Both the position numbers and the translations under genes were made by a program. Shown here in pieces: positions 26,301 to 38,623 of a DNA stretch of 64,000 bases (position 1 is its first letter; each line of letters starts with the position of its first letter). The stretch lies in the NCBI GenBank assembly GCA_038363925.1, contig JAQQWL010000018.1, positions 1-64,000 on the forward strand, read 5' to 3'. The notes under the pieces were generated by a model. That model ran no database searches. It was not told the DNA's origin and saw only the letters and a list, made by a program, of their open reading frames with translations. Source of the DNA: Apiospora phragmitis (taxonomy: Eukaryota > Ascomycota > Sordariomycetes > Amphisphaeriales > Apiosporaceae).

Positions 26301-29079
26301 AGTACACTGCGCGCACCATTATCGTTTAGGGGTATGATCTTATCGTTAAGAGACTGCTCGAGCTATTCTTAAAGGAGGCGAATCTACTCGTTATAACTAG
26401 CGGGATGATGTTTACGGTTACTTGCGTCACCTTTGCCGTAAAGCGATACGTTCGGGTATGTCGAATTTAGGAGCCTTTTTAGGACTAGCTCCAAAAGGCA
26501 TCTTTATGAATAGTATAGCTGTTCCTGCACGCCGCTTTTATCTAGATAAGTCCGATGCGCCAGGTATTAACTACGCCGAACCCCGTTTTGTCCTACGGGG
26601 GTAGGAGTATCGGGTGGTATTAATACTATTTTATTATTGTCGGATAGGTCCGTTACGTCCTTCTTTGGCTGTCCCTTACACACCTCGTTATTCTATCGGC
26701 GGCGTCTTTATTAGCGTAAGATATACGGTAAGCGACGTAGTAAGCGATCGATCTTTTCATAAATTAGAATATAGCAAGACTTGTTTTCTAACGATACCGA
26801 TCGTTCACTTTCTAGAACAGACCGTAGTATAGTTTCGAAATCCTTAGCCCACGTTTCGAGGCCATCCATGGCTCTCTATCGCTCGTCCTGCCCATACTAC
26901 TGACGTTCCTTAGGCGCCCCGAGCGCTATTAGTATAAATAATAAGCATTGGCCGATAGCCTAGTAGACGGTGGGTAAGCCGATACCTCTAGGCCAGGTTC
27001 CGTTAAATAGTAGTTCAAGGTTTAAGGTTTACCCTAATCGATTTTAAGAAACATAATCGTCTCGTTTATGGTAAGCTGGCCGTACTCCAGACCACTTTCT
27101 ATCATAAAGTGATATGTTTGCGTAATGGCGGATGTTACCAGCCTCTTTGTATGGTACTAAAAGCGCGTATAGGTTTTACAAAGTTCGGTATAAGCTTCCG
27201 GTTTATTACTTCCTTATATATATTTATCGCCCGAAGCCTTACACGTAAATATGTAGCGATCAGCTTATGGGGCGGCTTGTACTCGTAAATATAAAGCATA
27301 GCATATAGTGCTAATACGGAACTATTACCGCGGTAAATATAGATCTGGTTTAACCGTAGCTAGTATAGATATTATCGGTGGTTTAATGTCCGAGGCGGTA
27401 ATATTAAAGTATTCCTAAATATAACCTCTTTAGTAATATTATTAATAACGCGAGGATGGTTCTCGAAAATAATATTATTTCTAAGCTAATAGGTATTAGT
27501 AATAGTTTCTACTCTTTTTAACTATTCGAGAATAACTTTAACCGGATTTTCCACGGTATTATATAAAAAATATTCGAGGGTTTTCTCGTCCGCGATTAGC
27601 CGCTACGAGATTCTGTTACTAAAACCGATTAAAAAGTTTCGGTTTTTAAAAACGCGATTCCCGGTGGGGAAGGTATTATAAAAGGTGCTTAAAGCAGTTT
27701 TTTATTACTCGAGAAAGTTGGACCATAGCTTTAAGTTCTTTAAACATTATTTATTACGAGGACTAGTTATTGGACCTTTCGATATTAATTGCGGGTCTGG
27801 TTCGATAGCGAATCTAAAAAATACGGAGGTATGGTAAGTAGCGATATATTCGTTTAGTATTATTCGTTATGTTTGTTCCTCGGAAATATCGGCTCGTTAT
27901 CGTTTTTTCTCGGCGCGTCGTCGCTTCCCCTCTCGCTTTTTCTCTACGTCTTCGGCGCGTTACTACTCTTTCGACGCGTTGTCGTTCTTTTTATTATTCT
28001 TTTTCGGCCTTTTCGATATATTTTAGGGTAATTTGGAGTTACTTTTCCAGCTCGTTTATATCTTCGTATCTAGTTATAATAGATAAATTAATATTGTGAT
28101 AAATAATGGAGTATTAACTTCTACTTGTGCTGATATTTCGAGGTGTAGCTTAATTGAAGTGGGGCTACTAAGCGTTGTGAGGGGTGACTATAATGGCAGA
28201 CTATGCAAGAAGTGAAGACTAATAGCGTAGTATACTTTTTATTACTGTATCGTTAGTAACTCGTAAAGTACGATATAAGAATAATAATAAGATTATAAGT
28301 TCATACTATATCTTTAACTATACGTATTATTTTCGTCTAGATTCACCCGTCCTGAAACACCTGGTATCGGCTATGACCCACTTCTGCTTTATATATTTTT
28401 TAGCCCGTAAATCAACGGGGGTCGGATATTACTTACCCTACGGCCGGCGTAATTAGCTGGTGCTACTTTTAAATGTATTATAAACTATAATTTAACTACG
28501 CTATAATAGTTAGCTTGGATTATTAGAAGAGGAATACTCAACCTACCAGGAGTTCATATATATAGCTATATATATTTCAGCTCTACAAAGTTTATAGAAT
28601 TCGTCCAGTTTTTTAATTATCGTTAATCGCCGTTTACGGAGCTTTGCCTTCTCTTATTTATGTTCTCTTTACGCGCGTATCCTCGTCGCCTTAGCGATTT
28701 AACTAGATGATTAAGTGTTCGGGCTCATGTTATTATAAATTAAATGTTAATAATTATAGTAATACCTTTTTAATAACCGTGAAATATATAAGTAAAAAGG
28801 TGCTAATAAATTATTTTTAGAGACTTAAGGAGAGTTATATATATAACTCTATGCGGTAGCAGTTCTAACGGATATTATCGCTATACAGGATTGCTGTTAT
28901 TACGTTTTAGGTTGCGGTTTCTAGAAATAAAACCTTTTTAAATTTAGAAAACGGTATATCGTTCCTAGTTCTAAATAATCTATCCTACTTTGATCTAGTT
29001 ATATCTGCTGTTTCTATATAATCCTCGTGACCGTCTTTTATTTTATATAGCTCTAAATTCGAGCGGGTAACTGTGGTAA

Positions 29080-29250
29080 ATAAATTCGATGCCGGCTTAG
29101 AGCGTGAGCCGCGTATTTTCAGATAATAACGTAGCCTGATTTACTAGATGACCGATCTTAGCCTTGAGTTACTGGAGCTCAGCCTTCGCTAATCGTAATT
29201 TTTCCTCCGATTCTACTAGTTTTACTTAAGTATCGAGGAGATCGGAGGAA
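29080..29250 (-). pseudogene. RIP-damaged coiled-coil gene fragment
   Basis: A minus-strand frame reads VKLVESEEKLRLAKAELQ, a stop, then LKAKIGHLVNQATLLSENTR, a regular heptad pattern of Leu and charged residues typical of a coiled coil. Stops replace Gln codons. The family is unknown. Confidence 0.4.
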
Positions 29251-29459
29251 GTAATCTTAAAAGCCACCTTCTATACCGCATAGCAGATATTAAACTAGCT
29301 TAAAAGATATTTAGTAATATTATAAAACTTAATTTTATTACTAAGCATTATTAAGAGGACGGTATTATTATTCGACTTTATAATATTTGGACTTACCAAG
29401 TTAGGTTCGAATAATTTATAAGATTTTATAAAGCTATATATCTAAGCTATACCTCCCGG

Positions 29460-29830
29460 GCGGCTGAGGCTATATATGATTAGGTGACCAAAGAAGTAAC
29501 CGTCTGCACTGTAATAATGGTTATATACAGGGTACTAAACGCTAAAGCGGTCGGAAGCGATGACCCTGTGGAAGTAGCTTTCGGACCCTTGGGAGAGTTA
29601 GTCGTTATTTCTGGTGGTACTCGACTTAATAATTCGGTAATTACGGTGCTAAGCGTTATCATAGACGCGCTGGGCTGGTTCCAAGAGGTGGAGTAAGCGT
29701 CTACGGCGTTAGTTATATGGATCTGTGTGTTTAAGAAGGTTGTGGTGAGTAATTAGTAGGTCGAGACTACGGTTTCTACGAAGGTACTAGATCCGGAGAT
29801 AGATGTGACTAGCGATTTAAGGAGCGATGA
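29460..29830 (-). pseudogene. Relic of a Ser/Thr-rich, probably secreted or surface protein
   Basis: The minus strand reads SLVTSISGSSTFVETVVSTY, a stop, then a run through SMITLSTVITELLSRVPPEI, PKGPKATSTGSSLP and STLYITIITVQTVTSLVT. The composition (Ser, Thr, Val, Pro, few charges) is typical of O-glycosylated fungal cell-surface proteins. Only one or two stops break about 110 codons, so this patch is less mutated than its surroundings. The complementary frame at 29484-29696 is also open but has no such composition logic. Confidence 0.4.
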
Positions 29831-30739
29831 CGTCTTTTAAATATAGCTGATCTTTCCTTCTTGGTTAGATATAATCAACTCAGGGCTGTTAGTGCCGTTA
29901 ATAATCACTGCTTTCGTGCAGGTGGGAGTGGATTGCCCAGCGTACTTCTTGTATCTCGATTAGTGATACCCTACTACAAAGTGCGGCTTTAAAAATATTA
30001 CTAAAATAGGTACGCATCCCTATTCGGTACTTCGGTAGGCACGTCGAATACCGCCACCTATATGCCTATATAGGGAAGCCGGCCGAACGAGAAAACGATA
30101 GGGAGAAAGTTGTTATCGGTAAAGACGAGTCTGGCCTTATACGGCTTACCGAGAACGTTCTTGATTCTAGGATCTGATTAGCTCTAAACCATGCCGTTCT
30201 ATATAATATTTACGAGACTTATACCGGTAAACTCGCCACTAGTTATATAGGCGGTTGTTCTAAGCATGCCTTTAGCGTGCTAATATTAGTGAAGCTTATA
30301 GTTGAAAGCGGTAAAAAGGTCTTTATAATAATAAGCGCGCGTGTTTAAAGAAAGCCTTAATAACTAGATACTAGCGTTTTAAGCTATATATATTTAATAG
30401 CTTTTAAATCCCAAAATTTATTTTAAGAAAACGAGTGGTCGTTTTTTAAAATAATATAACTAGTTTTTAATAAGCTAGAAATATATTTTTAAAAAGCTAT
30501 AAGAAACGCGTAAAAGAAAGGCACCGAAAATATATTAAAAGCCTTAGCTATTAAATTCAAATTTATAAAATAGATCATATTTTTAAATACGGAGTATAAT
30601 ATAATATTTAAAGAGGATATTTTTAATACGTAAGAGATATTAACGGGTCCTACTTCGTTAAAACTAGTAGTCCCGGCTCCTAAATGTAATAATTATAAAA
30701 TATAAGTTTACTTTTCTGATCGGTATACTTCCTTACTTA

Positions 30740-30975
30740 ACGCCTCTAGCCTATTCCGATACATTATATAGAAACTCGAGCATTTAGAGGCCGAATTAGG
30801 GAAAAACAACCACCTTAAGCAGCGGTTCGACCGTATCGATCAGGAGCTGTCTCGGAACGATAGATTAGAACGGATCGAGCGGGATCTAGTAAGAGTTAGG
30901 GACTCGATAGTTACTTTAATAAATGATTTACGGAGTTTTTTTATAGACGTTTATTCACGGCTAAAAAATGGCGCC
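30740..30975 (+). pseudogene. RIP-damaged coiled-coil gene fragment
   Basis: The plus frame reads LEHLEAELGKNNHLKQRFDR, then IDQELSRNDRLERIERDLVR and VRDSIVTLINDLRSFF, a clear heptad-repeat coiled coil with almost no stops over about 65 codons. The function is unknown, and the flanks are unreadable. Confidence 0.45.
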
Positions 30976-31390
30976 TACTAAGTACGTTAATAGGATTAGG
31001 GCCCTTAACGTACCTCGTAAATATAAAATAATAAATAATTAGATCGATCTTTAATAAATTATTCGTTTAGCGTAATATAAACTTGTAGTAATTATTGATC
31101 ACGTAGTATAGTGTGGGTTATATCGTTTATCGCGGCGACGCCACAAAATAGCCCTCTAAGTAAATATATGTATAAACCGTGCTAGCTATACTCCGCAGGG
31201 TTTGTTAAGGGCGTACGCATAGTACTTTAGGGTTCTTCAAACCTGGTTTTTAATAATAAGATCCTAATCTACGGAACCCGGTATGTAACCCGCTTGGGTC
31301 AGTTATATAACGGGGGTCTTTTACTTATAAAGGTAGAGCATTCTGCTAACATAACGTCTAGATACGAAAAGGCTCTTCCCTTACCCCAGG

Positions 31391-31705
31391 CATACCGGCA
31401 GCTAAGCAAGTAGCCGATACGACGGACTCGGACAAAACTTATAGTCCCGATATATACATTTCTTTACTAAAAGAGGAAAATAAGCAGCTTAGGCTCCGGA
31501 ACCAAGAGCTTGTTCGTTAGCTAAGATACGTGCAGTATAGGCTCGCCGATGAAACAGAGACTAGGAAAGACGCCAGTGAGGAGGCCGGGTAGTATAAAGC
31601 CGGCCTGGAAAAACGTAATGCGCTGGTAAGTAATATCGCAAACGTTATTATACGCGAATTCGAACGGTATAAAAATATTATCTCGGCTAGGCCAAAAGAG
31701 TAGAT
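31391..31705 (+). pseudogene. RIP-damaged coiled-coil gene fragment
   Basis: The plus frame reads LLKEENKQLRLRNQELVR, a stop, then LRYVQYRLADETETRKDASE and LEKRNALVSNIANVIIREFE. The first stop stands at an expected Gln. The charged, Leu-spaced sequence suggests a long coiled coil. A similar charged relic (KRKPIKAPEAFINRLLSLSL and RRSQRIKIIAEKEGQV) lies at about 32260-32540 and may belong to the same locus. Confidence 0.45.
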
Positions 31706-34700
31706 TCGTATATATTACAGAAGTAGTTTTAATTACGACTCGCCCGTATAAGCATAGGGTAACGAGTTTATAGTAAGGAATTAAAGAAACTATATAAACG
31801 CGCGCTTCTCCGTACTAATATTTACCTTATAAGTATTATGGTCAAGATTAAATAATTAATAGGTCTGCGTATCCAAGCTATTATACACTTTTTAACAAGT
31901 ATAAGGCCATAGTAAAATTATTATTATATTTATTATTTACTAGGTCATCCGCGATAAAAACGTACCCGTCCATAGCATAACTATTATTCTTTATTACGCC
32001 GACGCTGCGCTCCGTCCTTTTAAAGCATCGACAGATATAGAGGGGAACATCTTTTAATAACACCTAGCGGGAAGTACGCCGGTAAATAGTACTGGTGTCG
32101 TAAAACCTATTAATAACACACGATGGCGTATGATCTTCGCTACGCACCCGTATATAAGGGCCGAAATAATATTCCGAGAAATACTTATCGAGTTCTATAT
32201 CTCGTTTAAGGGGCATTATCGTATTATCCTCCTGCTCTCAAACGATAATTACGGCGTTATTTAAAAGAGGAAGCCTATTAAAGCCCCCGAGGCTTTTATT
32301 AATAGATTACTCTCCCTCTCTCTACGTTATAACGAGGATGCTCTGGACGCACACGCTACTAAGCAAGATAATAACTCTAAGTCTTAAAAGAAGGAGCCGT
32401 TACCCTACAGTCTCTACGAGGAAGTCCGCACTCAAAGCAGTCATCGAGCCTAACGCCGACATAAAGCCGCCGCTACAGAAGGACCACGGCGATCACAGAG
32501 AATTAAGATTATAGCGGAGAAAGAGGGGCAAGTTTAAAATACTCGATATATATAATTTATAATATTATATGGTTTAATTTAATCCTATACTAATTATTAT
32601 AACTTGGTTTAATAAACGTTTTATAAATACTTCGGGTTTTTCTGCTTAACGGAGAGATTAATCGTATTATATAGTTAGGTATATAATCTGAGTAAGTTAG
32701 CGAAGGTCTCGACGGCGAAGTTACTGTAAAAACTATTAAAGAATATATATACGTATTAAAACTAGTTCTTAAAGCCTGGCTTATAAATGTATTATTAATC
32801 GACGAGTCTTAATTACGATTTTATTTTATAAACATTTTAACGGCTATAATTAACGAGTTTCCCTCGATATTCACCTACGAGTTAAACCTTGTCTTATTAC
32901 CTAGAGGCTATTTCTAAAAAAGAGGACTTAAATAAGATCTAGGGCTGCTCGTTTATATAAGCGGCCCTTCCTTTAACTAGGGGTTAAAGTATAAACGCGT
33001 ATTTTTTTTAATTCCAAAGTTATGCGGCTTATAATAGTTAGTACTTCTCGTTCGTATATTTAGCCCCGCTTCTGGTTACGGGCCGAAGTATAAACGTGCG
33101 TCCTCGGTTTTAGTATCTATCGGCCCATCGCTTCTTGGAAAAGAAATAGACTTTATTAGTAGCCGTGAATCGTAGCGGCGGCTGCTAATCGCTTAGTGAT
33201 TCTAACCAGTACGGAGTATTGGTCGCCTGACCGTTAAGCTTGTTATAGTCGGTAACCTAGCTGAACTGGTGTAGTTAAGTAATTCGCCTAAAAACGCGTA
33301 GAGGATATCTCGCTATACGAAAAGAGTCGTGAAATGGTCCGTATTATTAGACTTTAGGAGCTAGGGAATAAATAAGTGGTTAACCATATGTTTTAAAGAT
33401 TCTATGAAGGGGCGGCTATATCGCCTGCTCATCTGTTCCTTATTCTGATTTGAACTCTCGATCTTTTAGTCTTTTGGCTGGCTCTGCAAGGAGATAAGTC
33501 TAAAGATTTTAGAATTAATCTTTTTCGACGTGAAGCCTAGTATACGAGATCTTCGTAGCAGCTTTAATAGATAGTAATCTTTCGACCTTGCGAAACTAGT
33601 ATTGCTTTTTTTTTTCTTAACGAGGCGGATAGTTAGAAAGCTAGGGGGAGTATCGTATTACGGAGATAAAGACTTCTTAATAAGACTAGTTAAAATCTGG
33701 ATTAAACGGAACCTCGCGAAAGTCTTCCTTCTTTAAACTCGATATAATATTTATTAAAATAACGCTAGATTTAATATATCGCTTTATAAAACGATTATCC
33801 CTTTTTAAGCCTTATTAATATTATTAATTTAAATATTTCTAAGTTAATATTGAAATATTTTATGTTTTCGTAAAATATTTTAATATTAAGAATTATTATA
33901 TTAAGGTTAAAAATAACGAACTCGATCCTTTTATAACGGTTTATATTATAAATTAGAAGATATAGAACTCGTAAACGTATTAACTTCTTAATAAGTTCTC
34001 GGTCTTTTTAATTTATAAAAGGAGCGAGTAATTAAACGTGTTTAATTATTTATATATCCGTAACTAACCCGATATTTTTTTTTCTAACGTTATCTTCTCT
34101 TAAACTTTAAAGGTCCGTTTTAAATACCGTTCTATCGCTTCTCTACCGCGTAAAGCTAAATACTTCTCTATATTTCTAAGCTCTAACCCATTTCTAAAGC
34201 CGGGGAAACGCTTAGTTAAACGATCTAGTTATACGATAAGCTCCGGGATATCTAGTAGGCGTTTTAACGCTTTCTATTTATATAGCGACAGCCTGCCGGT
34301 CTACTCGCTTTCTAATCCCGTATCGCCTTAAATCTGGTATTGGCGTATCTTCTAATAGACGTATCCATCCGGACGATATGTCTCGAAGTGGTATCGTTTA
34401 GTATGCGGCCGGAGAAGGAGAAAGGGATCGGTACCCTCGGGAATATAATATAACCTCGCCGTCTACCAAGTCTCTAGTCCAGACGTTCTTATAGCCGCCT
34501 CGAGACGCTACCTTCTATAAATATATTCAATCTTTCGAGATAATCGGATTTGTCGGAAAGGCGGGCGAGTCCGTGCTAGGTCTTCTAACGGGATAGTAAA
34601 AGAAGCTAGAACTTTATTTAGTTCACTCGGCCACAACTTGATATCGATATAATTAATATTTATTTCTGGTTTATAGTAACGTTAGAAAACCGACTATAGT

Positions 34701-35924
34701 TTATTAATCGTATTTTCGTCCTTATTACGGTATAGATTAACCGAGAGATTTACGATCTAGATCTGGCTTATACTTATTAAAAACTCGTACATTTTTGTAT
34801 AGGTAACACGCCTCTATCCGTAGCTCAACAAACACTATTTATAAGAGCTCCTTTTACGGAAAGATTTAAGATGCGGAAACTAAAAATCGAGCGACGGATA
34901 GCTAGATCGCGAAATATGATAATAAATCTGTTATAAATAGCTAGATGGTTAGGTCTACGGTTAACACGTTTAAAATAACTAATAAGAACGGTTTAAAATA
35001 AAAGGCCTTTTAAAGATCGGTCTTATCCCTATAAGTATTGTGATAGTAGTAAACTACGTGTAAGAAATAATAACGAAAGAAATTGGACTGCTCCTAATAT
35101 AAGTAGTTCGAAAAAGCATCCGAAACGTATTTTATAACCATATAAATAACGTAGAAGAAATATGAGGTAGAGATAATTGTATTAATGAATTAAGTCTAAA
35201 GATTATTTTGATTCCTCTGGAGGAAGGCTTATTAATGTCGGGGTTTTTGGGCTTAGTAGATATGTAGCTTATACTAATTTAAGCAGGTATCTTTAAATAA
35301 CACGTTTTAAATACATTTATTAAGTATTTAGAGCTTTCGGCTTATATTTTTAATAGTTTAGCTAATTAAGCCTGCGAATACTTATACATCTGGAATTAAT
35401 AACTAGCTGCCACTCGATACTTCTCGGAGTCAGCTCTTAGAGTAGTTTCGATTGAATGAGAAGGGAGAAGAAACGGTGGCAGGTTATTGTTTCTATACTA
35501 TAGGGGGAACTTTAAAAAAAGATTTCGTGGGGAGAATACCCGTTAGTATAAAGGGGGAAAGTCTTATCACGTGGAGCAGCGTGCTGTGACATTATGTTTA
35601 TTAGGATTTCTAGTGAGTACAGAAATGTATAGTAATAGGAATAAGGTAATATTAATAAGATATAAGGGCTCTTTAAGTACTTATAGAAGAGTAGGTTTTG
35701 AGATACTCTTTATATTAAACGTAGAATTAGGCTGGTATTCTTAGCGAGTCGATGCTCTCGACCAGGTTTTCCCTGTCGTTTGTTATATTGTACCTCTTGG
35801 CCGAACTCGCCGATAGAAGCGAGCTGGGAAGTTCTAAGTACTATTACCGACCGGGTTGATCGAAATTATAATAGGAATATTCGTCGATGTGGAATGGCCG
35901 CCGCATCCGGCGGTTTCCTCCTTC

Positions 35925-36045
35925 GGAATGGCGGCCGCTGTTTGCCTCAGGCCGCCAATCTTCTTCTGGCGTTTTTGCCGTGGGGGCCAACAAGGTACGT
36001 ACCCTTTTCTGCCGGATTTATATTCTGCGCCCACCCCACCTTCAT
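35925..36045 (+). repeat. Dispersed repeat, copy 1 (at RIP block edge)
   Basis: Shares several blocks in the same order with 39855-39965: AATGGxGGCC, then CAGGCCGC-AATC, then AGGTACGTACC, TTTTCTGCCGG and TTTAT. Both lie in the same orientation. It could be a transposon end. Outside these blocks similarity is lost. Confidence 0.5.
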
Positions 36046-36567
36046 AGCTACTTTCCTCGCGCTCTCTTTTGAATGACCCCCATAGCCGGCGGCCTGGTTC
36101 AATCGCTCAGGCCGGATCACCCGCCGCAACGAACTTTGTCTAGCGAAACTTTGGTCTTGCCCTTCGGCCACCTTTGCATAGCATTCACTGTCGAACTGGC
36201 CCGGGCTAGTCGAAGCTACAATCTAGCCCTCCGTGCTCAGCGACTCGTGCTCAGCGACCATATCGTCCACGGCGAGCGTCGCAATTCCTCACGACCGTCG
36301 CTCCCGACGCCGGCGAGCCCTGTCCTGCTGCCACCGACACACCGGCGAGGCCGCTGCGCCTCCATTGCTATTTCCAATGACGGCCCCTACGTTTCGCTCG
36401 CTCCTGGTCATCAGGCCATGGCCTCCATCTAATGAGGAAATCCGCTGCAACCTCGACCTGGCATAGGGACCTGCCGTGTGACATGCAGGATCCTGGCACG
36501 ACACAGCGTAGGCTACATTACTACCTGCGATCGGCGTTGAGGCGGTCATTCGTAGCGAGGACGCTTA
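36046..36567. other. GC-rich DNA, no recognisable gene
   Basis: Three overlapping open frames (36073-36432 plus, 36233-36466 plus, 36289-36549 minus) reflect high GC content and have no domain or codon-level support for one over another. Confidence 0.45.
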
Positions 36568-37157
36568 ATGAAGGGTGGCAATCCGGTTGGCGCTAGCCTT
36601 GATTCTAAGCCAGGTCGCATCTCCTCGCGCTGGTCAATGGTGGCGAGGCTCTCCCTACCTCAGCATACTTCGAGGAGCGATAGCGGCTTAGCCGTCGCAT
36701 CCGGCACGACTGTTGGTTCCATGCCCTTGCCGGCATGGTCCACAGGTTTAGGCCAGCTAGGTTCTGGCCACACTCCTACAGATGGCGCCCTGCTGGGCCC
36801 GCCGTCCACTTCAAGTCGACCTTATGAAAACGGCAACGATCAGAGTGCCGCGCCAGGGTGAGCCATGTCTTTGCCCCTACTTCGCCACCTTCGAAAAGGG
36901 GCGTATTCCACGATTGTTTCGTGACAATGCCGATCTCACGCCATTACAACGCCCCTTTGCACGCATGAAGGTCAACGCGTACCGTTCTTGGCATGCTTCA
37001 AAACTACAGGAAGTCAATTCGATTGGGATTTTCAGAGGAAGTTGCTCCCCAGGATGGGTCAACTGGACTCCAGGGTGAGACCGGCGTTGGACCAATCGCG
37101 GGGCCGCCGACCATTGTTGCCCCTTGCGAGACTGACGCAGCTGTTGGCCCCGGGTAA
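36568..37157 (+). CDS. Possible disordered protein, two exons
   Basis: Proposed CDS is join(36568..36857,37010..37157), 145 residues. Exon 1 begins at an ATG and ends at a strong AGG/GTGAGC donor. A 152-nt intron ends at CTACAG, and the second exon continues in frame to a TAA. The protein is low-complexity, rich in Gly, Ser, Pro and Thr (for example GQLGSGHTPTDGALLGPPST, then GETGVGPIAGPPTIVAP), with no domain, leader or membrane segment. The agreement of the splice sites with composition that matches across the junction is the main support. Just after the stop another frame (37154-37310) has similar composition, so the true gene may have been longer and is now truncated by a frameshift. The function is unknown. 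Confidence 0.33.
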
Positions 37158-38512
37158 CGCCAGCAGGGGGAATCGATACGAGCGGTGACAGAGGCAATGT
37201 AAAGCGACCGCGCTTCAAGGCTTCGTCCGGGATTGCCACATTTACCAGGAGAATGCGTGGCGATGACACAGATGCTGTTGCCGTAAAGGGGCTACTCCTG
37301 ATGCCCGTTCTCTGCGTTTGTCCTCTCGTACTCCAAACCGCCCCATGTTTCGGTGAGTCCAGGCAGCGACGCTCCACACTACCAGGGTTGGAATGATGCC
37401 GTGCGCAGAGGCAGCTGCTGCCCCTGAAGACTCAATGAGGTCAGAGTGGCAAATGCGTGGCCATTCATGCCGGGGGCTCGATGAAGGTGACGAGACTGCC
37501 TTGGGATGGTACTTGATGTATTCAGGGGTTCGGGGTAGCCTAGTCTCGTATCCCATCCAAGCAGCCATCGAGCCTGGAGGACTCTTGTGAACGCAGGGTG
37601 AGGGATGCGCAATGCGTGGCGTCATGAAAGCCCATCATACTTTTCCCAAACCCTCATCCGCCCCCGAAGGGAGACGCCTGGAAGGTCTAGCGAGGGTATG
37701 AGGGTTACCACAGATTGCACCAACCATGATACGTCCTGAGGGACGTCCAGCTATGCCCCAGCATCATTCACACCGCCCCCCGCTTTGCCTCTTACTGTAT
37801 CTCAGAAGCTCCCACCCGTAATTGGAAGGCAGTTCGAGTACATTGCTCTACAGCGACCAATCACGGGAACACCGGCAACATTGGCGTGGCATGTTTAGGC
37901 AGAGTTCAGTCGTGCCTCGAGTCAGCCCAGCAGTATCTTGCCGGTATATGCGTAACAACGTTTCATTCGCATCACGAGCGGAACAGAGCCGGTAATCGGA
38001 CATGCAGGAGCAACGCTGCCTAGTTTCAAAGTAGTTGGCAACGCCAGGGGTCACGCTTCTGTCATTAGGTCTCTGAAGACGCTGCTGCGTGATCGGGCGT
38101 AGCTGCTTCTTTCAGCCTAATCCTGCTTGTGGCGGGCGACTGTGTGGTATTAAAGTGGCCAGGCATTTCTGATTATCGCCGATGCCTGAATCTAGATGAC
38201 CGCTCATCGATCCAAGCAAATGATTCTAGTGTCAAGCCAGTATGGGAGTCAAGACCACAACGTTCCCACGCACGAAAGAGGCAATGGGTAAGATTGCTAT
38301 TTACCAATTAGGAAATAGAGGTAGGGGGCTCGTCCAGGACAGAAATCTCTGCCAATTATGCCATTGGCGGGACTAGTTGTCGCATTAGTGTTCGAATGCG
38401 TCACCAATATCAAAGTCTGCCTGTTGAGGCTTGGTCCTACCAGTTCGGCTCCTAATGGGGCAATTTCTTATCTGGACAATTCAGAGCATGACCGTATACT
38501 GTGAGCTCGTGG
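37158..38512. other. No firm gene
   Basis: Open frames at 37242-37625 (minus) and 37393-37590 (plus) overlap. The plus frame around 37200-37310 and 37393-37590 has the more protein-like composition and may be the decayed tail of the preceding gene. Nothing is recognised from 37.6 to 38.5 kb. Confidence 0.4.
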
Positions 38513-38520
38513 CTATATAA
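38513..38520 (+). promoter_or_regulatory. TATA box of the chromodomain-like gene
   Basis: CTATATAA lies about 110 nt before the chosen ATG, followed by a pyrimidine-rich stretch (TCATTCTCTCTATGCTC) typical of fungal transcription start regions. Confidence 0.5.
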
Positions 38521-38623
38521 GTCATTCTCTCTATGCTCATTTCTCTCGATAATGGTATTTCATTCCACAGAGTCATCGACCATTTTGACGAACACACCAC
38601 TCTTCAGAATCAATCCCTTTATC

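Larger units (their letters stand above)
16650..35740. repeat. Large RIP-mutated AT-rich block
   Basis: About 19 kb with very frequent TA, ATA and TAT, persistent CG dinucleotides and no open frame above about 76 codons. Readable relics inside it show TAA or TAG at positions that should be Gln or Trp, the direct signature of CpA-to-TpA change on either strand. Outside the relics listed separately, no gene could be read. The right edge near 35.74 kb is sharp, going into GC-rich DNA; the left edge is near 16.65 kb. RIP acts on duplicated DNA in the sexual cycle, so the block was probably repeated (transposons or a gene-family cluster) when it was mutated. Confidence 0.8.

Noticed and set aside
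16650..35740. A RI-mutated DUF3435 (Starship captain) gene
   Set aside because: I looked for the tyrosine-recombinase hallmarks in readable frames and found none. Fragments such as FLRVLRTRTLKKFKIEDAYV (20515-20703 minus) are suggestive of some transposon or coiled protein but cannot be assigned.
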